Part shown: positions 8,632 through 18,282 of the stretch, one piece after another
How the letters are laid out: every line of letters begins with the position of its first letter
Numbering within the stretch: position 1 is the stretch's first letter
Source of the DNA: Acidobacteriaceae bacterium
Lineage (GTDB): Bacteria; Acidobacteriota; Terriglobia; Terriglobales; Acidobacteriaceae
Length of the DNA: 45,534 nt
Assembly (NCBI GenBank): GCA_030038195.1
Contig: JASHPJ010000151.1
Coordinates: 1 to 45,534, forward strand
Direction: 5' to 3'
The notes under the pieces: generated by a model
Databases searched by the model: none
What the model saw: the letters and a program-made list of their open reading frames with translations, nothing else
What the model was told of the DNA's origin: nothing
Program-made: the position numbers and the translations under genes

Positions 8632-8816
8632 GATTGCCGTCTCTGGTTCATTTTCTTCTCGCGCAGTCCTGGGCTTTTTGAGGCGCCGGCTGCCAGGCGT
8701 GTCGCGCCGGGTGTATCATGCTTTCGCTGCGGTGGCCTCCCACGGTTCACCGCTGCTTTTCCCTTGCCGGCTACGCATGGCGCAAAGCAAGCGGAACACC
8801 GAAGGAGGAGTTCACC

Positions 8817-10346
<1,530 letters not shown>

Positions 10347-10373
10347 ACCAACGCGCGTTTTAGCGCGAATACG

Positions 10374-10418
10374 GGTGCCCCATCCTTTCGCCGTCTTTGG
10401 GCGAAAGGATGGGGCACC
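10374..10418. repeat. Perfect 19-bp hairpin between aldB and DUF779
   Basis: GGTGCCCCATCCTTTCGCC at 10374-10392 is repeated perfectly in inverted orientation at 10400-10418, around a 7-nt loop. A smaller GC hairpin (CGCGC/GCGCG) lies just upstream at about 10352-10367. There is no T-tract after the large stem, so it is better explained as an intergenic repeat than as a terminator, although it could attenuate transcription into the DUF779 gene. Confidence 0.75.
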
Positions 10419-10445
10419 ACGGAATCCGACTCAACCGAGATTTCC

Positions 10446-10823
10446 ATGGCCGATCTTCCACAACAGGTCCTCGCAACCGATCTCGCCATTCACCTGATCC
10501 GTGTGCTGCGCCAGAAGCACGGACCGCTGATGTTTCACCAGTCCGGCGGATGCTGCGACGGCAGCTCGCCCATGTGCTATCCGCGCGGCGAGTTCCTGGT
10601 GGGCGACTCCGACGTGCAACTGGGCGAAGTGGATGGCGAGCCTTTCTACATGAGCCGCAGCCAGTTCGAGTACTGGAAGCACACGCAGCTCATTCTCGAC
10701 GTGGTGCCTGGCCGCGGCGGCCAGTTCTCGCTGGACAACGCCGAGGGCATGCGCTTCCTCATCCGCTCGCGCGTCTTTGCCGACGACGAGATTCGCGACC
10801 TGCGCGCAGCCGGCCGCATCTGA
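10446..10823 (+). CDS. DUF779 family protein, aldehyde dehydrogenase partner
   Basis: A 125-aa protein of the DUF779 family. The visible hallmarks are the N-terminal LIRVLRQKHGPLMFHQSGGC followed at once by CDGSSPMCYPRGEF, then a beta-rich body ending in GMRFLIRSRVF. Members are almost always encoded next to AldB/ExaC-type aldehyde dehydrogenases, as here. The paired cysteines in GGCCDGSSPMC could bind a metal. The biochemical role is not established; a helper or regulator of aldehyde oxidation is the common guess. Start ATG at 10446 follows a weak GAGA. It is soluble with no signal peptide. Confidence 0.9.
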   Translation: MADLPQQVLATDLAIHLIRVLRQKHGPLMFHQSGGCCDGSSPMCYPRGEFLVGDSDVQLGEVDGEPFYMSRSQFEYWKHTQLILDVVPGRGGQFSLDNAEGMRFLIRSRVFADDEIRDLRAAGRI

Positions 10824-11198
10824 AGTGAATTTTCACGCTCTTCTTGTGGCTGCACCCCAGTGCAAAACTTTGCAACTGTGCTCTTATCAGGAGCGATCTT
10901 TTGCCTCTTTTCGAAATCGAATTACCCTGGTTACCCGCAGATCGCGGCAAAGTGGTAACTAAAGGGTCTGTCACGTTGGATAGTTACCATATTTTCAGTT
11001 GTTTACAGTGCTTCACCCCCTCCCGCGGCCGTGAGTTCCGTGCTAGAGTTTGAGAATCCTGCCGATCTTTTCGTGTCTCTTCCACGATGGGCCGGAACCG
11101 TAAAAATCTTGTTTAGATCGGCCGCAGGAGCTGAAGCGGTTTTCCCTGCATAGTGATGAGGTCATAGCAGCAAACCATAGATATCGCTAGGTTCGTTT
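10824..11198. other. 375-bp intergenic region upstream of the PP2C gene
   Basis: No coding sequence is convincing here. Directly seen is an inverted repeat, GGTAACTA at 10954-10961 and TAGTTACC at 10981-10988, with a 19-nt gap, in an unusually AT-rich part. This could be a regulator binding site or a small RNA hairpin. A G+C-poor segment with TAAAAATCTTGTTTAG (about 11101-11116) follows. The region may hold a promoter and a long 5' leader for the phosphatase gene. Confidence 0.4.
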
Positions 11199-12575
11199 AT
11201 GAGTGTGGTGTCAATTCCGGACGCGGTCGCGATTTCCATCGCGGGCCAGTGCGACTGCGGCAAGGTACGCGAGGAAAACCAGGATCGAGCGCTGCATGTG
11301 AGCACGTCTCTCGGCGATCTCCTGATCGTCGCCGATGGAATTGGCGGCTACCCTGGCGGCGGCGTGGCCTCGCAGATGGCGGTGGACACGGTCTCTTCGT
11401 GCGTCAGGGGAATGCCCACTTTCTTCCCGCCTGAGATTGCCGTTGAAGAGGCTATCTGCCACGCCAATGCCGCTATCGCCGCCGCGGCTGCAGAGCCGGA
11501 CTCTCCGAACAACCACATGGGCACCACGATGATTGCCGCTCTGTTGCGCACGGACCCCGATCGCGCGCACGCACCCGTGCAGGCGATCATCGCCCATGTG
11601 GGCGACAGCCGCGCTTACCTGGTTCACAACCAGAAGCTCGCGCAGCTCACGCGCGACCACTCCGTGGTACAGGATCTGCTCGACAGCGACAGGATTACGC
11701 CCCAGGAGGCGGAGAACCATCCGGATGCGTCAATGCTGACGCGCTGCCTTGGCCATGAGCCCAGCGTGCAGGTCGAGATGCGCGAGGTACCGCTCGAAGT
11801 GGGCGATACGCTGCTGCTATGCTCTGACGGGCTCTGGGGCTACGTTTCTGACCGCGAGATCGAGCGTGTTCTTGCCGATCGCGCTCTCGATGTGGAGTCG
11901 GCGGCCAGGACCCTGCTCGATCTGGCTCTCGCCGCTGGCGGCCACGACAATATCGGCATCCAACTGGCGCGCATCCGCGTGCCCGACGTTCACGCCGCCG
12001 CGCGCGCATCTTCGCCCGCACCGCACATCGCAGACCCCACTCGCCAGGAGAATCCGGTTGCAAAGCCGGTACTACGCAAGCCGGCTTCAGGCGTTGCCGC
12101 CAAAAAGAACGCGGTCTCGCCTACAGTTGAGTCCATATCCCAGGCCACGCCCACGCCGTCGGCGCGCAGACCGGCCCCAGGCGTCGCGTCCACGTGGAAG
12201 CCGGTTTTGCCGCCAGCCGAGACCATTCTTACAATCGTGCCCGCGCCACCGCCGGCACCTTTGCCCGCGGCTCCTGCTTACAAGTCCGCGCCACCGCCCG
12301 CTCCTGCGCCCGTACCGGTCATCGAACTGGCTGCTGCCACTCAAATCAATCCCGCGCGCTACGCGGACTCCATGATGTTGCCTGAGCTGATCGTCGTGCC
12401 CAGAATCGAATCCATTTCCGCTCCCAGATCGTCCATTGCTTCCACGCCGGAGCCTGCGCAGATCGGATTCGCGCGGCTCGCCGCAATCTTTCTGCTTGCC
12501 TTTGCCGCATCAGGCACGCTGGCCTATCTTGCGCTGGTGTACGACTGGCTGGGGATTCTGCACCTGGCGCGCTGA
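11199..12575 (+). CDS. PP2C-family serine/threonine phosphatase with C-terminal anchor
   Basis: A metal-dependent protein Ser/Thr phosphatase (PPM/PP2C). The conserved motifs occur in order: REENQDRAL, IVADGIGG, GTTMIAALL, HVGDSRAYL, LTRDHSVVQ, CLGHEP, LLLCSDGLWGYVSDREI and GGHDNIGIQLARI. The acidic residues of IVADGIGG, CSDGLWG and GHDN bind the two Mn2+/Mg2+ ions. The catalytic domain covers about residues 1-255. It is followed by a roughly 160-aa linker rich in Pro and Ala, and a C-terminal membrane helix (LAAIFLLAFAASGTLAYLALV). The enzyme should therefore be tethered with the phosphatase on the cytoplasmic side. It would reverse Hanks-type kinase signalling; no kinase gene is in this window. 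Start ATG at 11199; no strong ribosome binding site is seen. Confidence 0.93.
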   Translation: MSVVSIPDAVAISIAGQCDCGKVREENQDRALHVSTSLGDLLIVADGIGGYPGGGVASQMAVDTVSSCVRGMPTFFPPEIAVEEAICHANAAIAAAAAEPDSPNNHMGTTMIAALLRTDPDRAHAPVQAIIAHVGDSRAYLVHNQKLAQLTRDHSVVQDLLDSDRITPQEAENHPDASMLTRCLGHEPSVQVEMREVPLEVGDTLLLCSDGLWGYVSDREIERVLADRALDVESAARTLLDLALAAGGHDNIGIQLARIRVPDVHAAARASSPAPHIADPTRQENPVAKPVLRKPASGVAAKKNAVSPTVESISQATPTPSARRPAPGVASTWKPVLPPAETILTIVPAPPPAPLPAAPAYKSAPPPAPAPVPVIELAAATQINPARYADSMMLPELIVVPRIESISAPRSSIASTPEPAQIGFARLAAIFLLAFAASGTLAYLALVYDWLGILHLAR

Positions 12576-12602
12576 GCGCCCGGCCGGCCTTAAATCACCT
12601 TA

Positions 12603-12698
12603 GAACCTGTTTAAAAACTTGATGTTTTGAAAGGGCATGGCTTTAGCCGTGCCCTTTCAAGGCTCTTGCCTTGCCCGGATGAGTTTTTGGACAGGTTC
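12603..12698. mobile_element. 96-bp MITE-like element with TTA target duplication
   Basis: The ends are inverted repeats: GAACCTGT at 12603-12610 and ACAGGTTC at 12691-12698, extending inwards as GAACCTGT-yy-AAAAACT with two mismatches. The flanks are TTA at 12600-12602 and TTA at 12699-12701, a candidate 3-bp target duplication. Inside is a 16-bp hairpin (12627-12642 / 12645-12660) whose core matches the dispersed hairpins at 8571 and 32932. A TNA target and GA-starting ends are known for some IS5-family groups, so an IS5-type transposase may have moved it (inference). The right-hand TTA is, on the minus strand, the TAA stop of the diguanylate cyclase gene. Confidence 0.65.
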
Positions 12699-15626
12699 TT
12701 AAATCTCGGTCGCAATCAAGCAGTTCCGGCCGCTGTTCTTGGCCTTGTAAAGAGCGCCATCGGCGGCCTTGATGAGCTCCTCGTAATCGATAGGGAAGCC
12801 CGACGCTACGCCGAAGCTCGCCGTCATCTGGATGTGCCTACCCTCGTGGGCGATCTGCGCCGATTCCACCGATACGCGCAACTGCTCGGCGCGCAGCCGT
12901 GCGCTTGAGAAGTTCGAGCCGGGCAGAATCAGCAGGAACTCCTCACCGCCGTAGCGCCCGACCCAGTCGTACGATCGCACGGACCGCAGCAGGATGGCTC
13001 CCATCTCTTTGAGCGCCAGGTCGCCGGCGGGATGTCCCAGTGTATCGTTGATCTGCTTGAAGTGGTCCAGGTCGATCAGGATCACGCTGAGCGGAATCTT
13101 TTCGCGCCGCGAGCGCTGCACCTCGATGCGCAGCCGCTCCACGATGATGCGATGGTTCCACAGGCCGGTCAGATCATCGTGTTCCGCGAAGTGGCGCATC
13201 TGCTCGCGTGCGCGCAACAACTCCGCTTTCTCGCGTTCCAGGTCCTCGGTGCGCCGCTTGACTGCGAGTGCGAGGTGCTGTTTCTGGTTCATCAGCATGT
13301 GGATGCGCCACCGCCAGACCTGCACCACCGCAATCGAAGCCAGCAATGCCACCAACAGGATCAGCCATCCGCTCTGCCACCAGCGCGGGGCGATGCGGAA
13401 ATCGATCTCCGCGATGGGTGATACCGCGCCATCGCTGGCGTCAACCGCCTCGGCCTGGAACCTGTAGCTGCCCGGATCCAGGCGTGGATAGCGCAGGGTT
13501 TCCTCGGCTGTTTCCACCCACTCCGATTCCAGCCCCAGCAGTCGGTAGCGGAAGTGAATCCGGTGGGCGTCGCTGAAATTCATCGACGATAGCGAGACGG
13601 TGAGCGGTTCCGCGCTCCACCGGATGCGCGCGTGGCTGGTGACTGCCTGGCCACCAAAGGCAATCTCCGAGATGGCCGGAGGCCGCAGGATGGAAGCCGG
13701 CGCAGCGCCGGGGTGCATCAGGTGAGAGAGACCGCCTGAAGTGCCGATCCACAGGCTGCCATCCGGGTCTTCGGCCAGTGCGTAAGCATCGGTATCGTTC
13801 CAGATCAGGCCGTCGTTCTGGGTAAAACTGCGCCAGTTCCGGCCGTCGAAGATCGTCAGTCCTGCATCCTGTCCCACCCAGAGCCAGCCACGATGGTCAA
13901 GCAGAAGCGCAACCGCCTGGTCTGAAAGCAGGTGAGGCCGCACAATATGCTGCGACTCCACGATCCGGTCATTTTCAATGCGCAGGCGCAGGATGCCCGC
14001 AAACGAGCCGGTAGCCCAGACCACCCCTCTCCTGTCGACTGCCAGTTGGTACGGATTGACGCCGGGCAGTCCGGGATCGATCCTCTTCCAGCCTTTTGCA
14101 TCTTTGCAGTACAAGCCACCGTCCGACGCGGCCCACAACCGGCCCGCATCGTCCAGGCTCAGATCAGTGAACCGTTGCGTGATGCGCGCAAATGCGGGGT
14201 CGTTCACCAGCAGCGGCGGCTGGTCCTTGGCGCCCGTGTCCACCGCGTACAAACCGCCGCCGGTGGCTACCCACAGGTGGTGGCCGTTGTCGCGCAACAC
14301 GCGGTAGACCTCCGGGACAGCCCACTGCCTGCCTGCAAGCGTTTTCTCGTCGATTCTCACCAGGCTTCCGGCGGCGCTGCCCATCCAGACGTTGCCGTCG
14401 TCGCTCTCCGCCAGTGAGACGGCGCGCGCCGTAGAGATGCCGTTGCGCTGCCACGCCTGCGCGGTGTCGCCGCCGGCCGGAATCCAATCGAGACCCGACT
14501 CGGTGCCAACCCACAGCCGCCCGGTTTTATCGCGGAGCGACGCCCACACCACGTCGTCGCTCAAGCCTTCGGCGGCGGTGTAGGCCTCCCAATGTCCCTG
14601 TCCCACCCAGCGCATCAGCCCGTGCCCGATAACGCCAAACCACATGGCGCCGTCGCGGTCCACAAACAAAGCAGAGATATCGTAGGGCGTGAGCCCGTTG
14701 CGCTGGGTTACCATGCGCCAGGCGCCGTCCTGCCACCATCCGAACGCCGATCCCTGCGACGCGGTGATGCGTCCGTGCGCGTCTACAGTCAGCGCGTTGT
14801 AAGGCGCGGCGTTGGCTGGGCCGGAAAGATCGTGCTCCTCGTAGCGGTTCTCAGCGGGAAACACTTCACCCAGGTGGTTCCATCCGCGTATCCACAAGTG
14901 CCCGTCTGCGGTGAATTGAAGATGCAGCCAGTTGTCCTGCGGAAGCGCAAGGACAGACCCAAGGTGGACCGTCTTTCCGCCGCTCTTCCGGCAAAGATCG
15001 GAACCGCATCCGTACCACAGCGCGCCATGCGGTCCGTAAAGCACGCTCCACACGGCGCCTCGCTCCAGACGCATCGGCTCGGCACTCCATTCGTCGGGCC
15101 CCACGCGGCGCAGCCGATAAGCGCCGCTGCGGTCGGCCGCCACCACCTGGCCGGGAGCGATCGCCGTGAAGGCTGTTCCGATGCGCTGATAGAACACCGT
15201 GTCGGGAGTCGGCGGGCGAATCTCCGCGATGGTCCCGTCCTGCCGCACAAAGTAGAGGCCCGCCGTGGTTCCCACAAACAACGTTCCATCCGGCGCGGCG
15301 AACAGGTTCTGAATGGTCCTGGCATGGAGACCGTCAGCCGCTCCATACTTCCGAAACCGATTTCCATCGAAACGGTAAAGGCCGTTTTCAGTGCCTACCC
15401 ACAGAAATCCCGAGCGGTCCTGCGCCATGCAGTTCACGTTCAGGTTGTCCATGCCGGCAGTGATTGCGCTGAAGCTCAGATGCTGCGCCGCGCACGAGAG
15501 TGCCAGCAGCCAGGCCGCAGCCAGGCCGCATGCGCAAATCCACGCAGTACCCTTCAGCTTTCGCGCGACGCTCCTCAAACGGGGGACCTTCTTGCCTGGA
15601 ATGTGTTCACTCTGTCTTCTTAACAC
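12699..15626 (-). CDS. Propeller-sensor diguanylate cyclase (Reg_prop/Y_Y_Y/GGDEF)
   Basis: A 975-aa membrane protein that should make cyclic di-GMP from two GTP. After an N-terminal signal/membrane segment (AWICACGLAAAWLLALSCAA) come about twelve two-component propeller repeats of the form G-x-LW-x-G-x-x-x-GL (for example GFLWVGTENGLYRFDG and GSLWIGTSGGLSHL). These form a periplasmic double beta-propeller sensor. A Y_Y_Y domain follows (FRYRLLGLESEW). A membrane helix lies at about 750-770, then a coiled coil, then a GGDEF domain from about 815. The signature is GGEEF (about 892-896), which is active-type, and RSYD five residues before it is a product-inhibition I-site. The EAL half is absent. 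The start at 15626 is used; Met residues nearby are few. The stop codon lies inside the target duplication of the MITE at 12603. Confidence 0.93.
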   Translation of the reverse strand: MLRRQSEHIPGKKVPRLRSVARKLKGTAWICACGLAAAWLLALSCAAQHLSFSAITAGMDNLNVNCMAQDRSGFLWVGTENGLYRFDGNRFRKYGAADGLHARTIQNLFAAPDGTLFVGTTAGLYFVRQDGTIAEIRPPTPDTVFYQRIGTAFTAIAPGQVVAADRSGAYRLRRVGPDEWSAEPMRLERGAVWSVLYGPHGALWYGCGSDLCRKSGGKTVHLGSVLALPQDNWLHLQFTADGHLWIRGWNHLGEVFPAENRYEEHDLSGPANAAPYNALTVDAHGRITASQGSAFGWWQDGAWRMVTQRNGLTPYDISALFVDRDGAMWFGVIGHGLMRWVGQGHWEAYTAAEGLSDDVVWASLRDKTGRLWVGTESGLDWIPAGGDTAQAWQRNGISTARAVSLAESDDGNVWMGSAAGSLVRIDEKTLAGRQWAVPEVYRVLRDNGHHLWVATGGGLYAVDTGAKDQPPLLVNDPAFARITQRFTDLSLDDAGRLWAASDGGLYCKDAKGWKRIDPGLPGVNPYQLAVDRRGVVWATGSFAGILRLRIENDRIVESQHIVRPHLLSDQAVALLLDHRGWLWVGQDAGLTIFDGRNWRSFTQNDGLIWNDTDAYALAEDPDGSLWIGTSGGLSHLMHPGAAPASILRPPAISEIAFGGQAVTSHARIRWSAEPLTVSLSSMNFSDAHRIHFRYRLLGLESEWVETAEETLRYPRLDPGSYRFQAEAVDASDGAVSPIAEIDFRIAPRWWQSGWLILLVALLASIAVVQVWRWRIHMLMNQKQHLALAVKRRTEDLEREKAELLRAREQMRHFAEHDDLTGLWNHRIIVERLRIEVQRSRREKIPLSVILIDLDHFKQINDTLGHPAGDLALKEMGAILLRSVRSYDWVGRYGGEEFLLILPGSNFSSARLRAEQLRVSVESAQIAHEGRHIQMTASFGVASGFPIDYEELIKAADGALYKAKNSGRNCLIATEI

Positions 15627-15701
15627 GCAGGGCTGCAGGGAAAGAGTTCCGCAAGTTTGTTGCTTTCAACTTGTCAAAATTGTATTCAATCGCAATTGTA
15701 T

Positions 15702-16949
15702 TCAGTCGCAGACCAGTTCGGTGGCAAAAAATGCCGGCGAACCCTCTTCAGGTGCTGGCAGTTCATCCAGGAAATGGGTCTGCCAATGGGTCTGTGCGAA
15801 GAACTCTTCTACCTGCGCCAGTACCTCGTTGCCGCTGCGCGCCTGGTAAATGGCCGCGCGCAGCCTGGCTCCGCCGGGCACGCCGTGCGTGAACCAGGTG
15901 GCGAACTGCTTCATCTTGCCGGCTACGTCGCCCATGCGCCCATCGCGCGGCAGCGACTGGCTGGCCTCGGCCTCCGTCAGCAGCATCTCGAAGTAGGCGC
16001 GAATCATGCGGTAACGGTCCTCCACCGCTGCCACGTCGTAGCATCCGGCAGCCGTGTACTGCGCGATCTGGCGGAAGATCCATGGATTCGCCGGCGCGGC
16101 GCGCCCGATCATCACCACATCGCAGCCCGTTTCGGCCACCATGGCCGCCGCGTCCTCCGGCGTGCGCACGTCTCCGTTGCCGATGACCGGAATGCGCACC
16201 GCCTGCTTGACTGCGGCGATCCACTGCCACTGCGCCTGCCCGCTGTAGCCCTGCTCGCGCGTCCGCGCATGGAGAGCCACGGCGTTCAGCCCCTCGCTTT
16301 CTGCCATGCGCGCCAGCTCCACGCACACGATCTGCCTATCGTTCCAGCCCATGCGGAACTTCACGGTGAAGGGAATTGTCACCGCCTTGCGCACGGCGTG
16401 AAAGATCTCGCCTATTTTGGGCAGGTCGCGCAGCAGGCCCGAGCCGCCGTTGCAGCCCACCACGCGCTTGGCCGGGCAGCCCAGGTTCAGGTCCACGGTG
16501 TCGAAGCCGGTGTCTTCCACGATCCGCGCTGCTTCGGCCAGCGTCTCCGGATTCGAGCCGAAGAGCTGCGCGCCGATGGGATGCTCGTCATCGTAAAAGG
16601 TCAGGTAGCGGCGGCGCTTGGTTTCGCGCATCCGCGCCAGCCCGTCGGCCGAGGTGAACTCGGTCATCAGCAGCCCGCATCCAGACTGCGCATTGGTGAT
16701 GGCCGACTCAATCTCCGATTCGCCGATCGTGTTTTCGCCAGTGTCTGCGGCAGTGGTGAACAGGCTGGCGTGGCGGATGAACCGGCGAAAGACCGTGTCG
16801 GTGACGCCGGCCATCGGGGCCAGCACCGTCGCAGGCGCCACGCGGACCGCGCCAATGCGCACCTCGGCCGGAACCCGCACTTGCGCGGGCATCGCATGCT
16901 CCACCGGATTGTCCCAGTTCTTCTTCACGGCAAAGCCTCGTTGCGTCAT
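15702..16949 (-). CDS. dusB: tRNA-dihydrouridine synthase
   Basis: A 415-aa FMN enzyme that reduces uridines in the D-loop of tRNA to dihydrouridine. The TIM-barrel signatures are clear: LAPMAGVTDTVFRRFIR near the N-terminus, the catalytic Cys in NLGCPAKRVVG, the FMN-binding KFRMGWND and GNGDVRTPEDA, and a C-terminal helical domain. At 415 aa it is longer than E. coli DusB (about 320), with a longer N-terminus and an insert. The ATG at 16949 has AGGAG 8 nt upstream. It lies downstream of rpmE on the same strand, separated by 92 bp and a strong GC hairpin, so coupling is uncertain. DusB versus another Dus class cannot be settled by eye. Confidence 0.92.
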   Translation of the reverse strand: MTQRGFAVKKNWDNPVEHAMPAQVRVPAEVRIGAVRVAPATVLAPMAGVTDTVFRRFIRHASLFTTAADTGENTIGESEIESAITNAQSGCGLLMTEFTSADGLARMRETKRRRYLTFYDDEHPIGAQLFGSNPETLAEAARIVEDTGFDTVDLNLGCPAKRVVGCNGGSGLLRDLPKIGEIFHAVRKAVTIPFTVKFRMGWNDRQIVCVELARMAESEGLNAVALHARTREQGYSGQAQWQWIAAVKQAVRIPVIGNGDVRTPEDAAAMVAETGCDVVMIGRAAPANPWIFRQIAQYTAAGCYDVAAVEDRYRMIRAYFEMLLTEAEASQSLPRDGRMGDVAGKMKQFATWFTHGVPGGARLRAAIYQARSGNEVLAQVEEFFAQTHWQTHFLDELPAPEEGSPAFFATELVCD

Positions 16950-16991
16950 TCAACCGCTCCTGGGGGCACTCACGTGCACCTAAACGAACGT

Positions 16992-17015
16992 GGGCCTCCG
17001 CCGCGGCGGAGGCCC
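16992..17015 (-). terminator. GC-rich hairpin between rpmE and dusB
   Basis: An 11-bp perfect stem, GGGCCTCCGCC (16992-17002) with GGCGGAGGCCC (17005-17015), starts 27 bp after the rpmE stop codon on the minus strand. There is no good T-run behind it, so it may only attenuate transcription into dusB. Confidence 0.45.
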
Positions 17016-17041
17016 CATCGATCGAACCTGCTGACCGCGCC

Positions 17042-17266
17042 TTACTTGGCTGCCACTGCGCTGGCCTTGGCGTACTTGCGGCGGAACCGCTCCACGCGTC
17101 CGGCCGTGTCCACCAGCCTCTGCTTGCCGGTGAAGAACGGGTGGCAAACCGAACAGATTTCCACGTGAATGTCGCCCTTGTGGGTCGACCGGGTCTCAAA
17201 GTTGTTTCCGCAGGCGCACACCACGCGCACCGCAGCATAGTTGGGGTGAATCTTTTCCTTGGGCAT
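17042..17266 (-). CDS. rpmE: 50S ribosomal protein L31, zinc-binding type
   Basis: A 74-aa ribosomal protein L31 that sits at the 50S-30S bridge. The sequence has the typical start [10 protein letters not shown] and the zinc-binding Cys set (C17, C19 in VCACGNNF, and C38, C41 in [10 protein letters not shown]), so it is the C+ form that also serves as a zinc store. Length is normal for the family. The final residues (KASAVAAK) are a variable tail. Start ATG at 17266. Confidence 0.97.
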   Translation of the reverse strand: MPKEKIHPNYAAVRVVCACGNNFETRSTHKGDIHVEICSVCHPFFTGKQRLVDTAGRVERFRRKYAKASAVAAK

Positions 17267-17364
17267 GGTTAAAAGACAAACCTTTCCGGCACTTGTTCTC
17301 TCTTATTCTACGTGGATTTGGCGGCTTTTCGCAACGTACGGCCCAGCGATAAGTATGGGTGCAC

Positions 17365-18144
17365 CTACCTGCCGCCCAGCGCCTTCTCAATTCCCGCCTC
17401 GGCCAGCGGGACCATCACCGCGTATCCGGCCGGCAGCGGATGCACTCCATCCTTGCTCAGCGTGGCTGGCAGCCCGCCGCGCTCATCCTTCATGGCCGCG
17501 TAGTAGTCCACGTAAGGATAGCCCTTCTGCGCGGCATACGCCTTGATCCACTCGTTGAGTTTTACGATCTTCGGCGCCGGCTCCTGTCCGGGGTTCCACG
17601 GAAAATCGAAGGCCGGCAGCACCGAGCAGAGCACCACGCGAATCCCGTTGGCCGTTGCCAGGTCGGCCATGGAAGCCAGGTTGTTCTCCGTCTGCTCCGG
17701 CGTCATGGGGCCGGTGTTGCCGGCAACGTCGTTGGTGCCGGCCAGGATGATCACCACCTTCGGCTTCAGGTCGATTGCATCCTGCCGGAAACGCACCAGC
17801 ATCTGCGGAGACGTCTGCCCGCTGATGCCACGATTGATGTACGGTTTGCCCGGAAACGACTCGTCCAGGCGCCATCCCTGGGTAATCGAGTCGCCCATGA
17901 ACACCACGCGATTCTCATCCGGCGTTGGCGGCGGCAGCGCCGCATCCGCGTCCTTGAAGCGTGCCAGGTCGCCAAAATCCACCACAAGCTGCTGATCGTG
18001 TTTGTTCCAGCCCGCGCCGGTGTGCGCGGCCGGAGCAGCGGCGGGCTGGGTCTGGGCTGGCTGGGCGTCTCCGGGCACACGGATTAAAGCCAGGGCGAGA
18101 AGAGCAAGTAAAACGGTACGGTTGCGCCAGGCGGATCGATCCAT
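17365..18144 (-). CDS. Secreted SGNH/GDSL-family hydrolase
   Basis: A 259-aa esterase/lipase-like enzyme. The four SGNH blocks are present: catalytic Ser in VFMGDSITQGW (about S86), Gly in GISGQTSPQM, Asn in LAGTNDVAGN, and Asp/His in DGVHPLPAGY. A Sec signal peptide covers the start (VLLALLALALIRVPGDAQ), followed by a Pro/Ala-rich linker. Relatives act on acetylated sugars, rhamnogalacturonan or lipid esters; the substrate cannot be told. Start at 18144 is preferred over 18183 because GAGGGAAG lies at the right distance. It is transcribed divergently from the DnaC-like gene across about 138 bp. Confidence 0.92.
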   Translation of the reverse strand: MDRSAWRNRTVLLALLALALIRVPGDAQPAQTQPAAAPAAHTGAGWNKHDQQLVVDFGDLARFKDADAALPPPTPDENRVVFMGDSITQGWRLDESFPGKPYINRGISGQTSPQMLVRFRQDAIDLKPKVVIILAGTNDVAGNTGPMTPEQTENNLASMADLATANGIRVVLCSVLPAFDFPWNPGQEPAPKIVKLNEWIKAYAAQKGYPYVDYYAAMKDERGGLPATLSKDGVHPLPAGYAVMVPLAEAGIEKALGGR

Positions 18145-18282
18145 GGGTGTTCTTCCCTCGCCAGCGATTGTAGGCAATCGCATCCAGCTTCGTCACCCGC
18201 GGAGTACGGCGGCGTTTTCCACATTGCCTCCCGCGGGCCGTACCGCAGCGCGCGCAGGCCCCATCGGCTACGCTTGAAAGGG

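Noticed and set aside
8472-8640. Possible small protein [10 protein letters not shown]... on the minus strand
   Set aside because: The same start appears at 32932-32990 because of the dispersed repeat; it is part of the repeat, not a gene.
15657-17168. Long + strand frame over dusB and rpmE
   Set aside because: Antisense to two clearly recognised genes; its product looks like low-complexity His/Arg/Ala-rich shadow sequence.
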